DNA of 31,521 nt. It comes from JAYVYM01 sp046593925. GTDB taxonomy: Bacteria > Actinomycetota > Actinomycetes > Mycobacteriales > SCTD01. Positions within the stretch are counted from its first letter, which is position 1. Each line of letters opens with the position of its first letter. The notes beneath the pieces were generated by a model. It made no database searches. It saw nothing but the letters and a program-made list of their open reading frames with translations, and had not been told where the DNA came from. The position numbers and the translations under genes were made by a program. The DNA lies in assembly GCA_046593925.1 (NCBI GenBank), contig JBKJQN010000090.1, forward strand, positions 1-31,521, read 5' to 3'. This document shows, piece by piece, positions 1 to 7,568 of this stretch.

Positions 1-1092
1 GGCTCGACGATCAAGCCGTTCACGCTGGCCGTGGCGCTGCAGGAGGGCCACTCGCTGGACGAACGGCGCCCGGCGCCCGGCTGCGACGACATCCCCGACC
101 CGGGCAGCCCCGGCGGCAGCTATCACTACTGCAACGCGGGTGAGAGCGGTGGCGGCGGCAGCGTGACACTGCGCGCCGCGCTGGCCCGCTCGATCAACAC
201 CGTCTTCGTACCGCTGGCCCTCGAGGTGGGCCGTGACAAGGTCCGCCAGCTGATGGTGGACGCCGGCGTCCAGGTGCCTGCTGCCAGCCGCAGCGACCCC
301 GACCCCTTCTCCGTCGCACCGAAGTCCTTCGGTCTGGGCAGCACCGCAGAGGTCACACCGCTGTCGCTGGCCAACGCCTACGCCACGCTGATGAACCACG
401 GCGTACGGCTGCCGCCCCGGCTCTACACCGAGATCCGGGCGGGTGGCTCGGGCACCGACCCCGGCCAGGTCATGGAGCGGGCCCCCGAGGCGCCGGAGGG
501 CACCCGGGTGCTCGATGCCGGGATCGCCGACCAGGTCGTCGACGCGATGAGCAAGGTGGCAACGCCGCAGGGCACCGCGCCCGCTGCGGCACAGCCGTTC
601 ACGGTCTACGGCAAGACCGGGACCACGAACGACAGCACCAACGCCTGGTTCGTGGGCTGCTCGAAGGAGCCGCAGAACATCTGTGTGGCGATCTGGATGG
701 GCTACGAGGAGCAGGCCTGCAAGGGCGTGCAGGGCTCCTCCTGCGGAGGCATGGTCGACGTACACGGCGTCAAGCAGGTGTACGGCGGCACGCTGCCGGC
801 CCGCATCTACGCGCGGGCCTTCGAGATCCTGCGCGCCGACCAGGCAGCCGCTGCGGCGGCCGCGGCCGCGCCCGGCCCCCCGCAGGTCGGGTCCGCCCCC
901 CGCCCGTCGACCAGCCCGCTGCGGCCCAGGCCCACGACGCCCCCGCGCGCGGTCACGCCACCGCCGGTCGGTCCCACCCTGCCGGCCCGCACCACCCCGC
1001 CGCCCACGGCTGACCCGCCCACTACCCCGCCGCCCACCACGCGCGCGCCGCCCACGCCCCCGCCCCCGCCGCCCACGCCCCCGCCGCCCTGA
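1..1092 (+). CDS. Class A penicillin-binding protein, C-terminal transpeptidase part (5' truncated)
   Basis: Peptidoglycan transpeptidase domain of a bifunctional (class A) penicillin-binding protein, acting outside the membrane to cross-link stem peptides. The window opens inside the gene. The first codons read G-S-T-I-K-P-F, so the SxxK active-site motif (Ser codon 4-6, Lys codon 13-15) lies at the very edge. The SxN motif (S-I-N) is at 190-198 and the KTG motif (K-T-G-T-T) starts at 613. After the domain come an alanine run and a proline/threonine-rich tail of about 70 residues up to the stop at 1090-1092; such tails are common in actinobacterial PBPs. The glycosyltransferase half, the membrane anchor and the true start lie upstream of the window. 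The GTG at 31 is inside the domain and is not a start. The family call is firm; the exact paralogue (PonA-like) is not determined. Confidence 0.93.
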   Translation, partial: GSTIKPFTLAVALQEGHSLDERRPAPGCDDIPDPGSPGGSYHYCNAGESGGGGSVTLRAALARSINTVFVPLALEVGRDKVRQLMVDAGVQVPAASRSDPDPFSVAPKSFGLGSTAEVTPLSLANAYATLMNHGVRLPPRLYTEIRAGGSGTDPGQVMERAPEAPEGTRVLDAGIADQVVDAMSKVATPQGTAPAAAQPFTVYGKTGTTNDSTNAWFVGCSKEPQNICVAIWMGYEEQACKGVQGSSCGGMVDVHGVKQVYGGTLPARIYARAFEILRADQAAAAAAAAAPGPPQVGSAPRPSTSPLRPRPTTPPRAVTPPPVGPTLPARTTPPPTADPPTTPPPTTRAPPTPPPPPPTPPPP

Positions 1093-1152
1093 AGGCCGGG
1101 TGACAGCCGGCCGTCACGCGGGCGCCGGGCCGCCGGCCGTGCCAGACTTTGC

Positions 1153-1172
1153 GGCCCGGCCCCACGCGGGCC
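1153..1172 (+). terminator. Possible weak terminator hairpin after the PBP gene
   Basis: The 105-bp gap between the PBP gene and the acyl-CoA synthetase holds a 6-bp inverted repeat, GGCCCG (1153-1158) with CGGGCC (1167-1172), around an 8-nt loop. There is no T-run after it. In DNA this rich in G and C, such repeats arise easily by chance, so this is only a weak candidate. The rest of the gap shows the Shine-Dalgarno sequence of the next gene and nothing else I can name. Confidence 0.2.
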
Positions 1173-1197
1173 CCGCCCAGCCCGGAGGACCCAGGCC

Positions 1198-2745
1198 GTG
1201 ACCAGCCAGGCCGAAGATGACCAGCCCGAGGATCCCCGCGCTCCCGCCCCTTCGCTGGACGAGCTCGTGCGTGACGCCGCCAGGGCGCTGCCCGGCAAGG
1301 TCGCCTTCCGCTCCTTGGCGGGCACGCTGAGCTGGGCGCAAACCGACGCCGTCGTCGACGGGACCGCGCGCGGGCTGCTGGCGCTGGGCCTCACCGCGGG
1401 AGACCGGGTCGCGATGCAGGTCGGCAACACCCTGGACTTCCCGGCCGTGTACTTCGGCATCCTGCGCGCTGGGCTCGTGGCCGTACCGGTCAACACCGAG
1501 TACACCGCCGCCGAGGTAGAGCAGGTCGTCCGCGACAGCGGCGCCCGGCTGCTCGTGACCGGCCGCCGCGGCGCGCAGATCGGGCACACCCTGCTGGCGC
1601 AGCTGCCGGAGCTGCAGCACGTCGTGGTCGCCGGGGCCGACGGGCCTGGCTCGCTGTCGGCGCTGCAGTCCGGGGCCGGTGATCCCGTGACGGCCGGCCG
1701 CGGCGGCGAGGACCTCGCGGTGGTGCTGTTCACCTCGGGCACCAGCGGGCGGCCCCGCGGCGCGATGCTCAGCCACCGCGCCCTGCTGGCCAACCTGGAC
1801 CAGACCAGCCGGATCGAGCCGCAGGTCATGTCCGCCGACGACGTCGTCCTGCTCGTGCTGCCGCTGTTCCACGTCTACGGGCTGAACGGCGCGCTCGGCC
1901 TGGTCGCCCGGCAGCGCGCCACCGGCGTCCTCGTTGAGCGGTTCGACCCCGTCGAGACGCTCGCCGACCTGCGGCGGTACGCCGTCACCTGCGTCGTCGG
2001 GGCGCCACCGATGTACGTCGCCTGGTCGATGCTGCCCGACGTCGGGGACGCCTTTGCCACCGTCCGGCTGGCGCTGTCGGGCGCGGCGCCGCTACCGAGC
2101 AGCGTGCTGCACCGGGTGCTCGAGGTCACCGGCCAGCACGTCTTCGAGGGCTACGGACTCACCGAGACCGCTCCCGTGCTGACCAGCACGCTGATGAGCG
2201 AGGTCGCCAAGCCCGACTCGATCGGGCGACCGCTGCCGGGCATCGAGCTGCGGCTGCTCGACGGGGACGGCCGCGAGACCGAGGAGGGCGACCCGGGCGA
2301 GATCGTCGTACGCGGCGACAACCTGTTCTCCGGCTACTGGCCGGACGGCGCTGAGGGCCCCGACGCGGACGGCTGGTGGGCGACCGGGGACGTCGCGTAT
2401 GCCGGTGCCGACGGCGATCTGCACCTGGTCGACCGGCGGCGTGAGCTGATCCTGGTCAGCGGCTTCAACGTGTATCCGCGGGAGGTCGAGATGGTGCTGC
2501 TGATGCATCCCGACGTCGTCGAGGCCGCGGTCCTGGGCATCCCGCACCCGTACACGGGCGAGTCGGTGAAGGCCCTGGTCGTGCTCCGCGAGGGCGCCCG
2601 GCCCTCCAGTGCGGAGCTGGTCGCGCACTGTGCCCGCTCGCTGGCCCGGTTCAAGTGCCCGACGGCGGTCGAGGTCGTCACCGAGCTCCCGCACTCCGCC
2701 ACGGGCAAGGTCAGTAAGGGCCGGCTGCGCGAGCTGGCGGGATAG
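1198..2745 (+). CDS. AMP-dependent acyl-CoA synthetase/ligase (long-chain fatty acid type)
   Basis: ANL-superfamily adenylating enzyme that activates a carboxylic acid with ATP and transfers it to CoA; a fatty acid is the likely substrate. The 515-residue length is normal. Visible motifs are the phosphate loop F-T-S-G-T-S-G-R-P-R-G at about residues 178-188, the G-Y-G-L-T-E-T motif in the middle, the W-W-A-T-G-D aspartate motif, the hinge D-R-R-R-E-L-I-L-V-S-G-F-N-V-Y-P, and the C-terminal catalytic lysine in T-G-K (Lys504). The phosphate loop has Arg where many members have Lys (R-P-R-G). The GTG start at 1198 follows GGAGGA (1184-1189) with 8-nt spacing. The stop overlaps the next start by one base (TAGTG), suggesting co-transcription with the glutaredoxin-like gene. 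Substrate specificity (FadD-like or another acid) cannot be read from the sequence. Confidence 0.9.
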   Translation: MTSQAEDDQPEDPRAPAPSLDELVRDAARALPGKVAFRSLAGTLSWAQTDAVVDGTARGLLALGLTAGDRVAMQVGNTLDFPAVYFGILRAGLVAVPVNTEYTAAEVEQVVRDSGARLLVTGRRGAQIGHTLLAQLPELQHVVVAGADGPGSLSALQSGAGDPVTAGRGGEDLAVVLFTSGTSGRPRGAMLSHRALLANLDQTSRIEPQVMSADDVVLLVLPLFHVYGLNGALGLVARQRATGVLVERFDPVETLADLRRYAVTCVVGAPPMYVAWSMLPDVGDAFATVRLALSGAAPLPSSVLHRVLEVTGQHVFEGYGLTETAPVLTSTLMSEVAKPDSIGRPLPGIELRLLDGDGRETEEGDPGEIVVRGDNLFSGYWPDGAEGPDADGWWATGDVAYAGADGDLHLVDRRRELILVSGFNVYPREVEMVLLMHPDVVEAAVLGIPHPYTGESVKALVVLREGARPSSAELVAHCARSLARFKCPTAVEVVTELPHSATGKVSKGRLRELAG

Positions 2746-3008
2746 TGCTGCGCAGGCGGGGTCGCGTCGCCGAGGTGGTGCTGGTCACCCGCATCGGTTG
2801 CCACCTGTGCGCCGAGGCCGCGCCGGTCGTGGCCTTCGAGGCGGGCCGCGCGGGGGCTGCGTACGCCGAGCGGGACGTCGACGCCGACCCGGCCGACCTT
2901 GCCGCGTACGGCGAGCAGGTGCCGGTGGTGCTCCTGGACGGCGTTCCGCACGCCTTCTGGAAGGTGGACCCGAAGGCCCTGCGGGCAGCGCTGCGGACCA
3001 GCGTGTGA
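2745..3008 (+). CDS. Small glutaredoxin-like (DUF836 type) protein
   Basis: An 87-residue thioredoxin-fold protein with a C-H-L-C redox pair at residues 19-22, right after the first beta strand, and a V-P-V-V-L-L-D-G segment that supplies the cis-proline loop typical of glutaredoxins and of the DUF836 family. The GTG at 2745 shares one base with the preceding stop. In-frame GTG codons at 2775 and 2778 are alternative starts and would still leave the CxxC motif intact. A similar small redox protein precedes hemA in mycobacteria (Rv0508, from memory), so this is a conserved neighbour of the haem cluster. Its redox partner and target are unknown. It may be part of the acyl-CoA synthetase transcript rather than the rex operon, since the Rex operator lies just downstream of it. 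Confidence 0.82.
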   Translation: MLRRRGRVAEVVLVTRIGCHLCAEAAPVVAFEAGRAGAAYAERDVDADPADLAAYGEQVPVVLLDGVPHAFWKVDPKALRAALRTSV

Positions 3009-3023
3009 CGCGTCCCACGGACT

Positions 3024-3041
3024 TCGTGCACGCGTTCACAA
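3024..3041 (+). promoter_or_regulatory. Rex operator (ROP) in the rex-hem promoter
   Basis: The 18 bases TCGTGCACGCGTTCACAA match the actinobacterial Rex consensus TTGTGAACGCGTTCACAA at 16 positions; the right half-site is perfect. It lies 67 bp before the rex start codon. A plausible -10 element, TAACCT (3047-3052), follows directly, with a poor -35 around 3024-3029, so bound Rex would cover the promoter. In Streptomyces coelicolor Rex is known to repress its own rex-hemACD operon through such a site and to release it when NADH rises. Autoregulation here is inferred from site and context. Confidence 0.85.
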
Positions 3042-3107
3042 GCGCGTAACCTGATAAAAGACAGCGCGCCAGGAGTCCCCTCGCGCCCCCGGGCAGGAGT
3101 CGCCGCC

Positions 3108-3794
3108 ATGACGCAGCAGGGCATCGCGCGGCGCCGCGCCGGGGTGCCCGAGGCGACCGTCGCGAGGCTGCCGGTCTACCTGCGGGTCCTGCACACCCTC
3201 GCCGAGAGCGGCCACACCACGGTCAGCTCGAGCGAGTTGTCGCGGCTGGTCGGCGGCGGCGACGACGGGTCGGCCAAGGTACGCAAGGATCTGTCACATC
3301 TGGGCTCGTACGGCACCCGCGGCGTCGGTTACGAGGTCGAGGAGCTGGTACTGCACATCAGCCGCGAGCTCGGCCTCACCAAGGGCTGGGCGGTGATGCT
3401 GGTCGGGGTCGGCAACCTCGGGCATGCGCTCGCCGGCTACGGCGGATTCACCTCGCGCGGGTTCTCCATCGCGGCGCTGCTCGACGCCGACCCGCGGCGC
3501 GTCGGCGAGGTCATCGACGGCCGCGTGGTGCGCCCGGTCAGCGACCTCGACGCGGTCGTGGCCGAGACCGGCGTGAGCATCGGCGTCATCGCCACCCCGG
3601 GCCATGCCGCGCAGGAGGTCTGCGACGCCCTTGTCGCCGCCGGCATCACCAGCATCCTAAACTTCGCACCGGTGCTGCTGCAGGTGCCCGACGGCGTCGA
3701 CGTACGCAAGGTCGACCTGGCGGTCGAGCTGCAGATACTCTCCTTCCACCAGGCCCGCCGTGGCTCCCGGCTCGAGCACGGAGTGTCGGCGTGA
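3108..3794 (+). CDS. rex: Redox-sensing transcriptional repressor Rex
   Basis: Cytoplasmic DNA-binding repressor that reads the NADH/NAD+ ratio. The 228-residue protein has an N-terminal winged helix (about residues 18-80) with the signature V-R-K-D-L-S-H-L-G-S-Y-G-T-R-G-V-G-Y, and a Rossmann domain starting with V-G-V-G-N-L-G at 99-105. A short insertion, G-G-G-D-D-G, occurs in the helix before the recognition segment compared with typical Rex proteins. The ATG at 3108 follows a GGCAGGAG Shine-Dalgarno. Its stop overlaps the hemA start by 4 bp (GTGA), so rex leads the hem operon, as in Streptomyces. It should bind the operator at 3024-3041 and thereby tie haem supply to respiratory state. 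That NADH is the ligand is family knowledge. Confidence 0.96.
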   Translation: MTQQGIARRRAGVPEATVARLPVYLRVLHTLAESGHTTVSSSELSRLVGGGDDGSAKVRKDLSHLGSYGTRGVGYEVEELVLHISRELGLTKGWAVMLVGVGNLGHALAGYGGFTSRGFSIAALLDADPRRVGEVIDGRVVRPVSDLDAVVAETGVSIGVIATPGHAAQEVCDALVAAGITSILNFAPVLLQVPDGVDVRKVDLAVELQILSFHQARRGSRLEHGVSA

Positions 3795-5095
3795 GTGTCC
3801 TGGTCGTCGGCGTATCGCACCGCACCGCGCCGGTGCCGCTGCTGGAGAAGGTCACAGTCGGCCTGCACGACAGCGGCGCCGTCGCGCAACGGCTCACCGA
3901 CGGCGCCGTCGCGGAGGCCGTGGTGCTGTCCACCTGCAACCGGGTCGAGATCTACGCCGACACCGAGGCCTTCCACGCCGGCGTCGACGCGGTCAGCGAC
4001 CTGCTGGCCCGCAGCTCGGGCGTACCGCTGGCGACACTCACCGACCACCTGTACGTGCACTGGGAGGGCCAGGCGGTCACCCACCTGTTCCAGGTCGCGT
4101 GCGGGCTGGACTCGATGGTCATCGGCGAGTCGCAGATCCTCGGCCAGCTGCGCCGGGCGTACGCGGCCAGCGGCGCGGGCGCCGGGCGCACCCTGCACGA
4201 GTTGTTCCAGACCGCGCTGCGGGTCGGCAAGCGCGCACACACCGAGACCGGCATCGACGAGGCCGGCCGCTCCCTGGTCTCCGTCGGGCTGGAGCGGGCC
4301 GTCGCCGCCGTCGGCCCGCTCGAGGGCCGTGACGTCCTGGTGATCGGCGCCGGCTCGATGGGTGCGCTGGCGGGCAGCACCCTGCGCCGGGCCGGCGTCG
4401 CGTCGATCACCGTCGCCAACCGCACTGCGGCCAACGCGCGCCGCCTCGCCACCTCGCTGGAGGGCATCGGCATCGGCCTGGAGGACCTGGAGTCCGCGCT
4501 GGTCAAGGCCGACGTCGTGGTGTCTTCGACCGGCGCCACCGGCGTCGTGCTGTCGCACGAGCTGGTGAGCCGCGCGGTGCACGACCGCGGCGGCCGGCCG
4601 GTCGCCTTCCTGGACCTGGCGCTGCCCCGCGACATCGACCCGGCGGTCCGCGACCTGCCTGGGGTCACCCTGGTCGACCTCGAGACGCTGCAGTCGGTGC
4701 TCGCCGTGACCGAAGCCGGGGCCGAGGTCGAGGCCGCCCGGTCGATCGTCAGGGACGAGGTCGGTGGCTTCCTGGCCTGGCAGCGCGCCAGCAGGGTCGC
4801 GCCCACGGTGGCGGCACTGCGCAGCCGGGCCGCGCAGGTCGCCGAGGCCGAGCTGGCCCGACTCGACGCCCGGCTGCCCGAGCTCGACGAGCACACCCGG
4901 GCCGAGCTGGCGGCCACCGTCAGGCGCGTCGTCGGGACCCTGCTGCACACCCCGACGGTGCGGGTGAAGGAGCTTGCCGAGGCGCCGGCCGCCGGCTCGT
5001 ATGCCGAAGCCCTGCGCGAGCTGTTCGGGCTCGACCGCGCGGCGCCGGCCGCCGTTGCGGTCGCCCCGGTCGCGCTCGAGGACGGCTCGCTGTGA
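3791..5095 (+). CDS. hemA: Glutamyl-tRNA reductase
   Basis: First committed step of C5-pathway tetrapyrrole synthesis: NADPH-dependent reduction of glutamyl-tRNA(Glu) to glutamate-1-semialdehyde, which HemL then converts to 5-aminolevulinate. The 434-residue protein shows the catalytic cysteine in V-L-S-T-C-N-R-V-E-I-Y (Cys49), the G-L-D-S-M-V-I-G-E-S-Q-I-L-G-Q signature near 105-120, the nucleotide-binding V-I-G-A-G-S-M-G near 183-190, and the C-terminal dimerisation helix region. The length is close to the bacterial norm, with a slightly extended alanine/valine-rich C terminus. The GTG start at 3791 overlaps the rex stop; the stop overlaps the hemC start (GTGA). Both ends imply translational coupling. 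Confidence 0.97.
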   Translation: MSVLVVGVSHRTAPVPLLEKVTVGLHDSGAVAQRLTDGAVAEAVVLSTCNRVEIYADTEAFHAGVDAVSDLLARSSGVPLATLTDHLYVHWEGQAVTHLFQVACGLDSMVIGESQILGQLRRAYAASGAGAGRTLHELFQTALRVGKRAHTETGIDEAGRSLVSVGLERAVAAVGPLEGRDVLVIGAGSMGALAGSTLRRAGVASITVANRTAANARRLATSLEGIGIGLEDLESALVKADVVVSSTGATGVVLSHELVSRAVHDRGGRPVAFLDLALPRDIDPAVRDLPGVTLVDLETLQSVLAVTEAGAEVEAARSIVRDEVGGFLAWQRASRVAPTVAALRSRAAQVAEAELARLDARLPELDEHTRAELAATVRRVVGTLLHTPTVRVKELAEAPAAGSYAEALRELFGLDRAAPAAVAVAPVALEDGSL

Positions 5096-6009
5096 CTGCG
5101 CCGCTGCGGCTTGGTACCCGGGGAAGCGCGCTCGCACTCACCCAGTCCGGGCAGGTCGCGACCGCGCTGACCGCGGCGACCGGTCGCGAGGTCGAGCTGG
5201 TCCGGGTCGTGACCCGCGGTGACGCGACGTCGGTGGAGATCGCGCAACTCGGCGGCACCGGGGTGTTCGTCACCGCCCTGCGCGACGCGCTGCTGGCCGG
5301 TGAGGTCGACCTCGCCGTCCACTCGTACAAGGACCTGCCGACGACGCCGGCCGACGGCCTGGTCATCGCGGCGGTGCCCCGCCGCGAGGACCCGCGCGAC
5401 GTGCTCGTCGCCCGGGACGGGCTCACCCTGGGGGAGCTCCCGACGGGCGCCCGGATCGGCACCGGCGCCCCGCGCCGGATCGCGCAGCTGCGGGCGCTGG
5501 GCCTGGGTCACCAGGTCGAACCGGTCCGGGGCAATGTCGACACCCGGATCGGCTACGTCACCGGTGGCTCGCTCGACGCCGTCGTGCTCGCCCGCGCCGG
5601 CCTGGCCCGGCTCGGCCGGCTCGGCCAGGCCACCGAGGTGCTCGACCCGCTGCAGCTGCTGCCGGCTCCGGCCCAGGGCGCGCTCGCGGTCGAGTGCCGC
5701 GACGGCGAGCTCGCGGCGGTGCTCGCCGTGCTCGACGACGAGATCTCCCGGTGCGCGGTGTCGGCCGAGCGCGCGCTGCTCGCGGCGCTCGAAGCCGGCT
5801 GCTCCGCCCCGGTCGCCGCGCTGGCTGAGGTGGCCGAGGGCGACGACGGGCCCGAGATCTACCTGCGCGGCCTGGTGGCCGCCCTCGACGGCAGTTCGTC
5901 GGTACGCCTGTCGGCGACCGGCCCGACGTCCGACGCGCCGGGGGTGGGACGCCGGCTCGCCGCCGAGTTGCTCGACCTCGGTGCGGCGGACCTGATGGGA
6001 GAACGATGA
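5092..6009 (+). CDS. hemC: Porphobilinogen deaminase (hydroxymethylbilane synthase)
   Basis: Condenses four porphobilinogen molecules into hydroxymethylbilane. The 305-residue protein contains T-R-G-D near 41-44, the substrate-binding R-G-N-V-D-T-R-I-G at about 146-154, the preceding A-P-R-R segment, and the dipyrromethane-cofactor cysteine in A-G-C-S-A-P (Cys237), equivalent to Cys242 of E. coli. The GTG start overlaps the hemA stop and the ATG of hemD overlaps its own stop (ATGA), so it sits in a tightly coupled chain. Nothing unusual is seen in the active-site motifs. Confidence 0.97.
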   Translation: MTAPLRLGTRGSALALTQSGQVATALTAATGREVELVRVVTRGDATSVEIAQLGGTGVFVTALRDALLAGEVDLAVHSYKDLPTTPADGLVIAAVPRREDPRDVLVARDGLTLGELPTGARIGTGAPRRIAQLRALGLGHQVEPVRGNVDTRIGYVTGGSLDAVVLARAGLARLGRLGQATEVLDPLQLLPAPAQGALAVECRDGELAAVLAVLDDEISRCAVSAERALLAALEAGCSAPVAALAEVAEGDDGPEIYLRGLVAALDGSSSVRLSATGPTSDAPGVGRRLAAELLDLGAADLMGER

Positions 6010-7568
6010 CCACCACGAAGAAGGCGGCCAAGAAGCCGGCCGGTCGGGTCGCCCTGGTCGGCGCCGGCACCGGCGACCCCGGTCTGCTGGCCGTACGTGC
6101 CGTCGAGCTGCTGGCAGCGGCCGACCTCGTCCTCGCCGACGTCCGCTGCGGAGGCGCCGTCCTGGCCGGGCTGCCCGCGACTGCCGAGGTGGTGCTCACC
6201 GAGCCCGGCGAGCTGGCCGGCCCCGCCATCGTCGCTGCCGCCCGGCAGGGCCGGAGCGTCGTCCGGCTGCTGCCCGGCGACCCGTACCTCGGCGAGCAGG
6301 GCGTCAAGGACGCCGAGGCTGTCGTCAGGGCCAAGCTGCGCCTGGAGGTCGTGCCCGGGATTCCGGCAGCAGTTGCCGTCCCCGCGTCGGCCGGTGTCCC
6401 TGTCGGGCTGCCGCGCACCGTCGCCCGGGTGCACGACCGTCTCGACTGGCGCCCGCTCGCCACTGCCCCCGGCACGCTGGTCCTGCTGCTGCCGGCTGCC
6501 GACGTCGCCAAGGCCGCGAGCGCGCTGGTCGAGCACGGTCGGCGCGCCACCGCCGATGTCGCCGTCACGGTCGGCGGCACCACCGCCGAGCAGCGCACCG
6601 TCGTGACGACGCTGGACGCCGCGGACCGCGACGTCAGCGCCGCCGGCCTGTCCGGTGAGGCCGTTCTCGTTGTCGGCGACGCGGTCCGCAAGGCCGCGAA
6701 GCTGGGTTGGTTCGAGGCCCGCGCGCTGTACGGCTGGCAGGTCCTGGTGCCGCGCACCCGCGACCAGGCGGGCGCCTTGTCGGCGCAGCTGCGGTCGTAC
6801 GGCGCCATCCCGGTCGAGGTGCCGACCATCGCGGTGGAGCCGCCACGTACGCCCGCGCCGATGGAGCGGGCCGTCAAGGGCCTGGTCACAGGCCGTTACC
6901 TGTGGGCGGCGTTCACGTCGACCAACGCCGTCAAGGCGGTCCGCGAGAAGCTCGAGGAGTTCGGCCTGGACGCCCGGGCGTTCGCCGGTGTCAAGGTCGC
7001 GGCCGTCGGCGAGGCGACCGCCGCGGCGCTGGTGGAGTTCGGGATCAAACCCGACCTGGTGCCGAGCGGCCAGCAGTCCAGCGAGGGGCTGCTCGCCGAC
7101 TGGGCGCCGTACGACGAGGTCTTCGACCCGATCGACCGGGTGCTGCTGCCACGCGCCGACATCGCCACCGACACGCTGCTCGCCGGCCTCAAGGAGCTCG
7201 GCTGGGCGGTGGACGACGTCACGGCGTACCGCACCGTGCGGGCTGCGCCGCCGCCGGCCGAGACCCGCGACGCGCTCAAGGGCGGTGGCTTCGATACGGT
7301 GCTGTTCACCTCCTCGAGCACCGTGCGCAACCTGGTCGGGATCGCCGGCAAGCCGCACGACAGCACCGTGCTGGCGTGCATCGGCCCGCAGACCGCGCGG
7401 ACCGCCGAGGAGCTCGGCCTACGGGTCGACGTGCTCGCCGAGCGCCCCGACGTCGCGGCGCTGGTCGACGCGCTGGCCGAGCACGCGCTGGCCCGCCGCG
7501 CCGCCGGCCTGGAGCTGCCCGGCTCGGCCCGACGCAAGCGGGTGGCGCGCGCGGCGGCACGCTCGTGA
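6006..7568 (+). CDS. hemD: Uroporphyrinogen-III synthase with an N-terminal CobA-like methyltransferase domain
   Basis: The C-terminal half (about residues 245-500) matches uroporphyrinogen-III synthase, which closes hydroxymethylbilane with inversion of ring D; segments such as A-A-F-T-S-T-N-A-V and V-L-F-T-S-S-S-T-V are typical. The N-terminal half (about 15-235) has the fold signature of SAM-dependent uroporphyrinogen-III C-methyltransferase: V-G-A-G-T-G-D-P-G-L-L at the start and V-P-G-I-P-A-A near 117. However, the usual G-G-D-P-F-V-F-G-R-G-G-E-E motif reads P-G-D-P-Y-L-G-E-Q-G and the usual aspartate-arginine pair after the first strand reads A-D-V-R-C. Methylation activity is therefore doubtful. 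Such fusions are common in actinobacteria. A lysine-rich patch (K-K-A-A-K-K) lies at the N terminus. The start overlaps the hemC stop and the end overlaps the hemB start. Confidence 0.92.
   Translation: MTTTKKAAKKPAGRVALVGAGTGDPGLLAVRAVELLAAADLVLADVRCGGAVLAGLPATAEVVLTEPGELAGPAIVAAARQGRSVVRLLPGDPYLGEQGVKDAEAVVRAKLRLEVVPGIPAAVAVPASAGVPVGLPRTVARVHDRLDWRPLATAPGTLVLLLPAADVAKAASALVEHGRRATADVAVTVGGTTAEQRTVVTTLDAADRDVSAAGLSGEAVLVVGDAVRKAAKLGWFEARALYGWQVLVPRTRDQAGALSAQLRSYGAIPVEVPTIAVEPPRTPAPMERAVKGLVTGRYLWAAFTSTNAVKAVREKLEEFGLDARAFAGVKVAAVGEATAAALVEFGIKPDLVPSGQQSSEGLLADWAPYDEVFDPIDRVLLPRADIATDTLLAGLKELGWAVDDVTAYRTVRAAPPPAETRDALKGGGFDTVLFTSSSTVRNLVGIAGKPHDSTVLACIGPQTARTAEELGLRVDVLAERPDVAALVDALAEHALARRAAGLELPGSARRKRVARAAARS

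Noticed and set aside
807..1829. Minus-strand glycine-rich frame opposite the PBP tail
   Set aside because: The glycine/valine repeats mirror the proline/threonine tail of the PBP, and the rest is antisense to the acyl-CoA synthetase.
3437..5137. 566-codon minus-strand frame opposite rex and hemA
   Set aside because: Antisense to firmly identified genes, of R/Q/G/A-rich composition without recognisable motifs; a product of strong third-position GC bias.
5859..7358. 499-codon minus-strand frame opposite hemD
   Set aside because: Same reason: low-complexity shadow of a well-supported gene.
6707..7564. Upstream extension of hemB
   Set aside because: Lies wholly within hemD in another frame and is arginine-rich. 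The known HemB N terminus begins at GTG 7565, overlapping the hemD stop.
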